Assembly: GCA_934693215.1 (NCBI GenBank)
Contig: CAKUVB010000120.1
Location: 1 to 5,190 of the forward strand
DNA length: 5,190 nucleotides
Direction of reading: 5' to 3'
DNA from: an uncultured Candidatus Melainabacteria bacterium
Lineage (GTDB): Bacteria > Cyanobacteriota > Vampirovibrionia > Gastranaerophilales > Gastranaerophilaceae
Shown: piece after piece, positions 1-5,190 of the stretch
Numbering within the stretch: the first letter of the stretch is position 1
Layout of the letters: every line of letters starts with the position of its first letter
Made by a program: the position numbers and the translations under genes
The notes under the pieces: generated by a model
Database searches by the model: none
The model's input: the letters and a program-made list of their open reading frames with translations, nothing else
What the model was told of the DNA's origin: nothing

Positions 1-888
1 TGCAACAGAAGCCGCACTAGCAGGCTCTGCAAATACACCTTCGCAAGCTGCAATAAGCTTGTATGCTTCAACAATCTTTTCATCGGTTACACAGCCTATT
101 GTACCTTTACTTTCATCTCTGGCTGCAACTGCTTTATCCCAACTTGCAGGATTACCTATTCTTATAGCAGTTGCAAGAGTTTCAGGATTCATAATTCTTT
201 CGTTTCTTACAATCGCCGCTGAACCTTCTGCTTCATAACCCATCATCATTGGAAGCTCTTTTATTTTTCCTAAAGAATGATATTCTTTATAACCCTTCCA
301 GTATGCAGTAATGTTTCCTGCATTTCCTACAGGTATAAAATGATACTCAGGAGCTTTACCCAGAGCATCACAAACTTCAAATGCTGCAGTTTTTTGACCT
401 TCAATTCTGTATGGATTTACAGAATTTACAAGAGTAATTGGATATTCTTCAGAAATTTTTCTTACGAATTCTAAAGCTTTATCAAAATTACCTTGAATTG
501 CAATTATCTCTGCACCATACATCATAGCTTGAGAAAGTTTACCAAGAGCAATATATCCGTCTGGAATTAATACAAGAGTTCTTAAACCTGCTTTAGCCCC
601 ATAAGCAGCTGCTGATGCTGATGTGTTTCCTGTTGATGCACAAATAATGGCTTGAGAGCCAGATTCTTTTGCTTTGGTTACAGCCATTGTCATGCCTCTA
701 TCTTTAAAGCTTCCTGTAGGGTTGCAACCATCAAATTTTAAATATATATTTGCTTCAAGTCCTATTTTTTTTGCTAAGTTGTCAGCTTTGATTAAAGGTG
801 TATTACCTTCATTCAACGTAACAATAGGTGTTGTTTCTGTTACAGGTAAGTATTCTTTATATCTGTTAATTAGTCCTTGATAATACAT
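1..888 (-). CDS. thrC: Threonine synthase, C-terminus cut by window edge
   Basis: This PLP enzyme converts O-phospho-L-homoserine and water to L-threonine and phosphate, the last step of threonine synthesis in the cytosol. The 296 visible residues are the N-terminal part. Threonine synthases of this short class are usually about 350 aa, so roughly 50 residues are missing beyond position 1. Visible marks: substrate-side NEGNTPL at residues 27-33; GSFKDRG at 59-65, with Lys62 the expected Schiff-base lysine; STGNTSASAAAYGA at 85-98, the Asn-containing PLP ring loop; and PVGNAGN at 186-192, the phosphate-binding loop. The start is the ATG at 886-888. A GAGG ribosome binding site (896-899) lies 7 nt upstream, and the protein begins MYYQGLINRY, as is common for the family. 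The gene starts 18 bp after the hom stop codon with no terminator or promoter between, so it is almost surely co-transcribed with hom. No frameshift or missing catalytic residue is seen. The family assignment is firm. Confidence 0.96.
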   Translation of the reverse strand, partial: MYYQGLINRYKEYLPVTETTPIVTLNEGNTPLIKADNLAKKIGLEANIYLKFDGCNPTGSFKDRGMTMAVTKAKESGSQAIICASTGNTSASAAAYGAKAGLRTLVLIPDGYIALGKLSQAMMYGAEIIAIQGNFDKALEFVRKISEEYPITLVNSVNPYRIEGQKTAAFEVCDALGKAPEYHFIPVGNAGNITAYWKGYKEYHSLGKIKELPMMMGYEAEGSAAIVRNERIMNPETLATAIRIGNPASWDKAVAARDESKGTIGCVTDEKIVEAYKLIAACEGVFAEPASAASVA

Positions 889-906
889 ATTCAAACCTCG
901 CTTTTT

Positions 907-2163
907 CTACATTACTCTTATTAAACTGTTTATTTTGCAATCATCTAACTCTTTTATTGCAGATTGAATATCTGCTTCTTTACAAATTTCTGTAATAACT
1001 GTAATATCAGCAGTATTATTATCAGAAACACCTTTTTGCAAAATACTTGATAAACTTATATTTTTATTAGCACAGATAGTACCAATTTTTCCAATCACAC
1101 CAGTATTATTTGGTGCAGTAATAGAAATATAGTATTTATTATAAGTTTCATCTATAGGTACCATCTCTGCATCTTGAGAATGTTTACATCTCATCATTGG
1201 TAATACATAATCTGTTTTTTCAATTTCAGCCGCAATATTCAAGATATCACCAATAACAGAACTTGCAGTAGGGAATTCGCCCGCTCCTGGTCCTGATAAC
1301 ACGATATCACCAATTGGGAATCCACTCATTCCTACAGCATTTGTAACATAATCAATATGTGCCAACGTTGAATCATTTGGAACAAGCATTGGGTGAACTC
1401 TAACATCTGCTTGTCCTTTTTCGTTTAATTGACCTAAAGCTATAAGCTTTATTTTATAACCTAATTCTCGTGCAGCTGCCATGTCTTGAGCTTTCACATG
1501 AGAAATACCTTCTCTATAAACATTGTTTATATCTATTCTTTTTCCAAATGCAATTGTTGCAAGAGTTGTAATCTTATATGCAGCATCATATCCTTCAACA
1601 TCACCTGTTGGATCAGTTTCTGCATATCCTAATTCTTGTGCTTCTTTCAAAACATCTTCATAAGAAGCTCCATCAGCATTCATTTTTGTAAGGATATAGT
1701 TTGTCGTACCATTCAAAATAGCTTGAATATTAGAAATATCATTACCCGCCATTATAGTTTTTAAAGGCATTATCAAAGGTATACCACCAGCGATAGCAGC
1801 CTCATACAAAACAACTCTATTGCATTTTTCTGCTAACTCAAACAATTCTTTACCCTTTTTAGCAAGAAGTTCTTTATTGGCAGTAACAACATGTTTTCCT
1901 TTTTTTAACGCAGCTGAAATATATTCCCATGCCGGATTTACACCACCAATAACCTCAACAAATATATCTATATTAGGGTCATCAATAATTTCATAAGGAT
2001 CTGTTATCAAAGAACTTTCATCTAAACCTTCAATATTTCTAGGTTTATTTTTGTTCTTAACTGAAATTTTAACAATCTCTACATTGTCAAACCTTTTTAA
2101 TGTTTTGTACACACCAGAACCTACTGTTCCAAGCCCTAACATACCAATTTTAATCTTCTTCAT
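907..2163 (-). CDS. hom: Homoserine dehydrogenase with C-terminal ACT domain
   Basis: This cytosolic enzyme reduces L-aspartate-4-semialdehyde to L-homoserine with NAD(P)H, the branch step towards threonine and methionine. It is 418 aa, close to the roughly 430 aa usual for monofunctional bacterial enzymes, and has no aspartokinase fused to it. Domains in order: a Rossmann nucleotide-binding domain with GLGTVG at 10-15 and KHVVTANKELLA at 90-101; a catalytic/dimerisation domain with EAAIAGGIP at 121-129, NGTTNYI at 151-157 and the family signature from about 180 to 200; and an ACT domain at about 344-418, the usual site of threonine feedback inhibition. By alignment to yeast Hom6, Glu182, Asp193 and Lys197 match Glu208, Asp219 and catalytic Lys223. 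The start is the ATG at 2161-2163, preceded by GAGGA (2173-2177) with a 9-nt spacer. It is the first gene of the hom-thrC operon, and the TAG stop is 18 bp before thrC. It looks intact. Cofactor preference cannot be read confidently. Confidence 0.97.
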   Translation of the reverse strand: MKKIKIGMLGLGTVGSGVYKTLKRFDNVEIVKISVKNKNKPRNIEGLDESSLITDPYEIIDDPNIDIFVEVIGGVNPAWEYISAALKKGKHVVTANKELLAKKGKELFELAEKCNRVVLYEAAIAGGIPLIMPLKTIMAGNDISNIQAILNGTTNYILTKMNADGASYEDVLKEAQELGYAETDPTGDVEGYDAAYKITTLATIAFGKRIDINNVYREGISHVKAQDMAAARELGYKIKLIALGQLNEKGQADVRVHPMLVPNDSTLAHIDYVTNAVGMSGFPIGDIVLSGPGAGEFPTASSVIGDILNIAAEIEKTDYVLPMMRCKHSQDAEMVPIDETYNKYYISITAPNNTGVIGKIGTICANKNISLSSILQKGVSDNNTADITVITEICKEADIQSAIKELDDCKINSLIRVM

Positions 2164-2188
2164 TTATTTATATCCTCACTATTGCTTA

Positions 2189-2218
2189 ATAATACTACAA
2201 AAATGTGCATTTTGAAAA
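2189..2218 (-). promoter_or_regulatory. Probable sigma-70-type promoter of hom-thrC
   Basis: Read on the minus strand, TATTAT (2194 down to 2189) matches a -10 box in five of six positions. It is preceded by TTTTCA (2218 down to 2213), which matches four of six bases of a -35 box, with an 18-nt spacer. Transcription would start near 2182, giving a leader of only about 20 nt before the hom ATG. That leaves room for the ribosome binding site but not for a leader peptide, T-box or riboswitch. This is pattern matching in AT-rich DNA, so the exact boxes are uncertain. The 100-bp gap must nevertheless hold a promoter for hom. Confidence 0.5.
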
Positions 2219-2224
2219 GATGTT

Positions 2225-2233
2225 TGATATAAT
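2225..2233 (+). promoter_or_regulatory. Extended -10 promoter of first acyl-activating gene
   Basis: TGATATAAT is a perfect TATAAT hexamer (2228-2233) with the TG of an extended -10 element one base upstream. No good -35 box stands at 16-18 nt upstream, which extended -10 promoters tolerate. The nearest TTGAAA, at 2212-2217, is only 10 nt away and does not fit. Transcription should begin near 2240, about 24 nt before the ATG. The same nonamer stands at nearly the same distance (30 versus 31 nt from hexamer to ATG) before the downstream paralogue, which strengthens the call. It lies back to back with the hom promoter. Confidence 0.68.
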
Positions 2234-2254
2234 GTTACCTATAGGGAGTGTTCT

Positions 2255-2259
2255 GGAGG
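2255..2259 (+). promoter_or_regulatory. Ribosome binding site with short spacer
   Basis: GGAGG lies only 4 nt before the ATG at 2264, shorter than the 6-9 nt usual for bacteria. The start is still secure. The paralogue at 4100 begins with nearly the same residues (MKDR, then SNVLSLLED) behind GGAGG at 4090-4094 with a 5-nt spacer, and the next in-frame Met (residue 56) would delete conserved sequence. Both copies share the tight spacing. Confidence 0.75.
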
Positions 2260-2263
2260 TTAT

Positions 2264-3937
2264 ATGAAAGATAGAAAGAGCAACGTATTATCGTTATTAG
2301 AGGACAAAACAAATGACTTTGCAAACAAAGTCGCATTAGGAATCAAAACGGGTTATGGTTGGAAAGAATTTACCTATAACGGTTTAGGAGTTACTTCAAG
2401 AAAATTAGCATCATACCTCATTAATGATATGGGAATAGCTAAAGGTGAAAAACTCGCAATCTTATCTGAATCAAAACCTGAATACGGAGCTTGTGTATTT
2501 GCATCTATTATTGCAGGATTGATAACAGTTCCTTTAGATATCAAATTAACTAAATATGAACTAAAATCCATTCTTTCTGACTGCTTACCTTCTGTAATGT
2601 TAGTTTCTCAACATTATGTAGAAACAGCTCTAGCTTTACAAAAAGAATTACCTTGCATAAAACAAATTATAGTAATGGACGAGCCATCTTACAATCAAAC
2701 ATTACCTAGTATTTATACAATTCCAAATAACTATAATTGTAAGTGGCGTCACCGTTCTAAAAAATCTACCTTGTTTATTATATACACTTCGGGGACTACA
2801 GGTGCTCCAAAAGGTGTTGAGATTTCTTTTGGAAATATGTTATCTCAATTGGAAGATTTAAAGTACGCACTTGATAGGATTTTACCTTTACAAGATGTAA
2901 GAATTTTATCTATTTTACCTATGAACCATTTATTTGAAATGACAGTTGGGTTTTGCACATTTTTAAATTTCGGATTTTCTGTATATTATACACAAAGCCT
3001 TAAACCAAAAGACATTCTTGGTACAATGAGAGATAAAAAAATTCAATTTATGATTGTAGTACCGGCTTTTCTAAAGCTATTAAAAACTGCTATTGAATCA
3101 GAAATAAAAAATGCACCAAAATCAACTCAACTTGCATTTAACTTGATGTTTAATCTGGCAAAGTTTATACCATCAAGAAGAATTAAAAAGATGATGTTTT
3201 CCAAAATTCATAAGAATTTTGGTGGAAACTTCTTAGGTTGTATTTCAGGCGGTGCTCCATTAGATGTTAATGTTGGTGAATTCTTTGAAAGAATAGGTAT
3301 TGAAATTTATCAAGGTTATGGCTTATCAGAAACAAGTCCTGTTGTATCTGTAAACACAGATAGAATAAGAGATTTGGCTTCTGTTGGTGCGGCTTTAAAA
3401 AGCTATAAAGTAAAAACAGATAAAGATAGCGGCGAACTTTTATTAAAAGGCCCTGCCGTAATGAAAGGATATCATAACCAACCTGAGTTAACAGCATCTG
3501 TTATTGATGATGACGGTTGGCTACACACAGGCGATATTGCAAAAGTAAACCACAAGGGACATATTTATATAACCGGCAGAATAAAAAATATGATTGTTTT
3601 ATCAGGTGGGAAAAAAGTATTCCCTGAAGAAGTTGAATCTGTACTTGAAAAAAGTGAATATTTTGCAGAGGTCTGTGTATTAGGAGTTTCTAGAAGTTTT
3701 GGAGCAAAAGACGGCACAGAAGATATAGCTGCAGTTATTGTTCCAAAAGAAAATCTTATTAATCAATATGATGAAGAAACTTTAGACACAATTATAAAAG
3801 GTGAAGTAAAAAAACTATGTACTCATTTAACTCCATATAAACGACCAATTAATATTGTTGTTTCGAAATCACCTTTACCAAAAACTTCAACTCGTAAAGT
3901 TAAACGAAAAGAAGTTAAAGAACTCGTAAAGGCATGA
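2264..3937 (+). CDS. AMP-forming long-chain acyl-CoA/acyl-ACP synthetase-like enzyme, copy 1
   Basis: This is a complete 557-aa class I adenylate-forming enzyme (AMP-binding family, FadD/Aas-like). The family activates a fatty acid with ATP to an acyl-adenylate and passes it to a thiol, usually CoA or acyl carrier protein. The sequence does not show which acceptor or chain length is used. Motifs in order: P-loop YTSGTTGAPKG at 174-184; LPMNHLFE at 218-225; SGGAPLD at 328-334; YGLSETSP at 352-359, the adenine/acyl loop; WLHTGD at 419-424, the ribose-binding Asp; TGRIKNMIVLSGGK at 437-450, the hinge; and a C-terminal LPKTSTRKVKR at 538-548, where Lys545 aligns with the catalytic lysine. In that last motif the usual Gly before the lysine is Arg544. 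There is no signal peptide or clear membrane helix, so it is probably cytosolic or peripheral. It has its own promoter and is followed after 23 nt by a terminator, so it appears monocistronic. Divergent placement from hom-thrC gives no obvious functional link. The class call is firm and the exact substrate is unknown. Confidence 0.92.
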   Translation: MKDRKSNVLSLLEDKTNDFANKVALGIKTGYGWKEFTYNGLGVTSRKLASYLINDMGIAKGEKLAILSESKPEYGACVFASIIAGLITVPLDIKLTKYELKSILSDCLPSVMLVSQHYVETALALQKELPCIKQIIVMDEPSYNQTLPSIYTIPNNYNCKWRHRSKKSTLFIIYTSGTTGAPKGVEISFGNMLSQLEDLKYALDRILPLQDVRILSILPMNHLFEMTVGFCTFLNFGFSVYYTQSLKPKDILGTMRDKKIQFMIVVPAFLKLLKTAIESEIKNAPKSTQLAFNLMFNLAKFIPSRRIKKMMFSKIHKNFGGNFLGCISGGAPLDVNVGEFFERIGIEIYQGYGLSETSPVVSVNTDRIRDLASVGAALKSYKVKTDKDSGELLLKGPAVMKGYHNQPELTASVIDDDGWLHTGDIAKVNHKGHIYITGRIKNMIVLSGGKKVFPEEVESVLEKSEYFAEVCVLGVSRSFGAKDGTEDIAAVIVPKENLINQYDEETLDTIIKGEVKKLCTHLTPYKRPINIVVSKSPLPKTSTRKVKRKEVKELVKA

Positions 3938-3960
3938 TACACTTGAAATAAATTTAACAT

Positions 3961-4006
3961 AAAATAAAGGTTGCGTGCAGAATTGCATCTAACCTTTATT
4001 TTTTTT
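3961..4006 (+). terminator. Intrinsic terminator after copy 1
   Basis: A 12-bp perfect stem pairs 3961-3972 with 3991-4002 (core AAAGGTT with AACCTTT). Inside it are G-U/C-C/G-U positions and then an inner TGCA/TGCA pairing (3976-3979 with 3984-3987) around a four-base GAAT loop. The 3' arm runs into eight consecutive T (3999-4006). It starts 23 nt after the stop codon at 3937. This is a textbook rho-independent terminator on the plus strand, and it separates the two paralogous genes into different transcripts. Confidence 0.9.
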
Positions 4007-4038
4007 ATAACAAACTCTGATAATATTTTTTAACAATA

Positions 4039-4068
4039 TTGGTAAGTCATGGATTATGCTGATATAAT
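4039..4068 (+). promoter_or_regulatory. Promoter of second acyl-activating gene
   Basis: A perfect TATAAT (4063-4068) forms TGATATAAT with an upstream TG (4060-4061), an extended -10. TTGGTA at 4039-4044 gives a four-of-six -35 box at an 18-nt spacer. Transcription should start near 4075, leaving a leader of about 25 nt before the ATG at 4100. The element lies just after the terminator of the previous gene, as expected for an independent unit, and its -10 matches the promoter of copy 1 base for base. Confidence 0.68.
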
Positions 4069-4099
4069 TTTGATATTGTATATTCAGACGGAGGATAAA

Positions 4100-5190
4100 A
4101 TGAAAGATAGAACAAGTAATGTATTATCTTTACTAGAGGATAGAACAAATAGTTATGCTAATAAAATAGCACTTGGTATGAAATCTCAATACGGTTGGAA
4201 AGAGTTTACATACAATGGATTAGGTTTACTTTCAAGAAGAATTGCAGCACATTTAAAGAACGATTTGCAACTTCAAAAAGGTGAAAGACTTGCAATCCTA
4301 TCAGAATCAAAACCTGAATACGGAACATGCGTATTTGCATCAATTATTGCAGGTTTGGTAACTGTTCCTCTTGACATTAAACTTACTAAATATGAATTAA
4401 AATCTATACTTTCTGATTGTAATCCATCTGTAATGTTAGTTTCTCAAAAATATGTAAATACAGCATTAGAGCTTCAAAAAGAACTTCCTTCATTAAAACA
4501 TATAATTGTTATGGACGAACCTTCTTATAGTCAAACCTTACCTAGTATTTATACAATTCCAAATAATTACAACTGTAAGTTTGTACACCGTTCAAGACAT
4601 TCTACATTGTTTATTATCTACACCTCAGGAACTACTGGAGCTCCTAAAGGTGTCGAAACTTCATTTGGAAACATATTATCACAACTTGACGACTTAAAAA
4701 TTGCTTTTGACGATATATTCCCTAGAGAAGCTCGTATTTTGTCTATTCTTCCAATGAATCATTTATTTGAAATGACTGTTGGTTTTTCAACCTTCTTAAA
4801 CTTTGGTTTTTCTGTATATTACACACAAAGCCTTAAACCAAAAGACATTATGAAAATGATGGAAGAAAAGAAAATCCAATATATGGTGGCAGTTCCAGCC
4901 TTCATAAAGCTATTAAAAACAGCTATTGAAAATGAAGTAAACCATTTATCACCAATTTGCAAAATGTTATTTGAATTCAAACTAAAACTTGCTAAATTTA
5001 TACCATTTACATGTATTAAGCGATTTATGTTTAGAGATATCCATAAATACGCAGGTGGCAAATTTAGAGGATTTATTTCCGGAGGTGCACCTTTAGATAT
5101 TGATTCTGCAAAATTCTTTGAAAAAGTAGGTATCAGTATATACCAAGTTTATGGACTTACAGAAACAAGTCCTGTTGCAACTGCTAATAC
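4100..5190 (+). CDS. AMP-forming acyl-CoA/acyl-ACP synthetase-like enzyme, copy 2, C-terminus cut by window edge
   Basis: The frame is open from the ATG at 4100 to the right edge, giving 363 full codons of an expected total near 556. It is a paralogue of the preceding gene: about 73% of aligned residues match by hand count, with a single one-codon gap near residue 210. It is the same class of enzyme, activating a carboxylic (probably fatty) acid with ATP. Visible motifs are P-loop YTSGTTGAPKG at 174-184, LPMNHLFE at 217-224, SGGAPLD at 327-333 and YGLTETSP at 351-358. The ribose-binding, hinge and catalytic-lysine parts lie beyond the window. The start is supported by GGAGG (4090-4094) 5 nt upstream and by alignment with copy 1. 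Differences concentrate at residues 280-320 and include Val350 where copy 1 has Gly351, next to the presumed acyl pocket. There is no frameshift or internal stop, so it appears functional as far as seen. It has its own promoter. Confidence 0.9.
   Translation, partial: MKDRTSNVLSLLEDRTNSYANKIALGMKSQYGWKEFTYNGLGLLSRRIAAHLKNDLQLQKGERLAILSESKPEYGTCVFASIIAGLVTVPLDIKLTKYELKSILSDCNPSVMLVSQKYVNTALELQKELPSLKHIIVMDEPSYSQTLPSIYTIPNNYNCKFVHRSRHSTLFIIYTSGTTGAPKGVETSFGNILSQLDDLKIAFDDIFPREARILSILPMNHLFEMTVGFSTFLNFGFSVYYTQSLKPKDIMKMMEEKKIQYMVAVPAFIKLLKTAIENEVNHLSPICKMLFEFKLKLAKFIPFTCIKRFMFRDIHKYAGGKFRGFISGGAPLDIDSAKFFEKVGISIYQVYGLTETSPVATAN

Larger units (their letters stand above)
2225..5190 (+). repeat. 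Diverged tandem gene duplication (promoter core plus coding sequence)
   Basis: Two direct copies of one unit lie head to tail: 2225 to about 3355 (the part that can be compared) and 4060-5190. Similarity begins at the TGATATAAT promoter core, weakens over the leader, and resumes at the ATG. It continues to the edge of the window. The coding parts differ at 97 of about 364 aligned residue positions by hand count, so the duplication is not recent. Scattered stretches of DNA remain identical, such as 29 nt at 2702-2730 and 4538-4566. Confidence 0.85.

Noticed and set aside
277..880. Short plus-strand open frames at 277-474 and 674-880.
   Set aside because: They lie wholly antisense to thrC, which has clear family motifs, have no recognisable domain, and lack convincing ribosome binding sites.
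2164..2200. Leader-peptide attenuator, T-box or riboswitch before hom.
   Set aside because: The gap to the proposed start site is only about 20 nt, with no short ORF rich in Thr/Ile codons, no T-box sequence and no terminator hairpin.
2212..2217. TTGAAA as a -35 box for the plus-strand promoter.
   Set aside because: It lies only 10 nt before the TATAAT hexamer, well short of the 16-18 nt a -35 box requires.
3267..3497. Minus-strand open frame of 76 codons inside copy 1; a similar one at 2374-2571.
   Set aside because: Both are antisense to a well-supported gene in AT-rich DNA and show no motif or ribosome binding site.
4506..5061. Open frames at 4506-4697 (plus, another frame) and 4819-5061 (minus) inside copy 2.
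   Set aside because: The true frame runs uninterrupted from 4100 to the edge with strong homology to copy 1, so these are shadows.
4100..5190. Possible pseudogene or decaying duplicate in copy 2.
   Set aside because: Codon-by-codon reading shows no stop or frameshift. The only gap is a clean 3-nt one near residue 210, and the visible catalytic motifs are intact.

Overview
The window is AT-rich bacterial DNA (roughly one third G+C by eye), densely coded, with GGAGG-type ribosome binding sites and a standard genetic code. It reads like an ordinary chromosomal segment: there is no transposase, integrase, phage gene, tRNA, rRNA or CRISPR array. Low-GC gut lineages such as Clostridia-like Firmicutes or Gastranaerophilales (Melainabacteria) would fit, but nothing here fixes the taxon.

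Left half, minus strand (1-2163): a two-gene threonine operon. hom (homoserine dehydrogenase with a C-terminal ACT domain, 418 aa, complete) is followed after 18 bp by thrC (threonine synthase, first 296 residues, cut by the left edge). Hom makes homoserine from aspartate semialdehyde. ThrC makes threonine from phosphohomoserine. The kinase between them (thrB) is not in the window and may lie beyond the left edge. The hom promoter and leader are short, with no room for a leader-peptide attenuator or T-box.

Middle (2164-2263): a 100-bp divergent intergenic region holding the hom promoter on the minus strand and an extended -10 promoter for the plus-strand genes, arranged back to back.

Right half, plus strand (2264-5190): two tandem paralogous AMP-forming acyl-activating enzymes of the long-chain acyl-CoA/acyl-ACP synthetase type. 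The first is complete (557 aa). The second is cut by the right edge after 363 residues. A hand alignment gives about 73% identity over the shared part. A strong intrinsic terminator separates them, and each copy has its own promoter with the same TGATATAAT core at nearly the same distance from its start codon. They therefore look like separate transcription units from a duplication that included the promoter. The most interesting observation is that the copies differ at likely substrate-pocket positions (Gly351 versus Val350 just before the YGL[ST]ETSP motif, and a divergent helical block around residues 281-325) while the ATP-binding motifs are kept. This suggests different acyl substrates.
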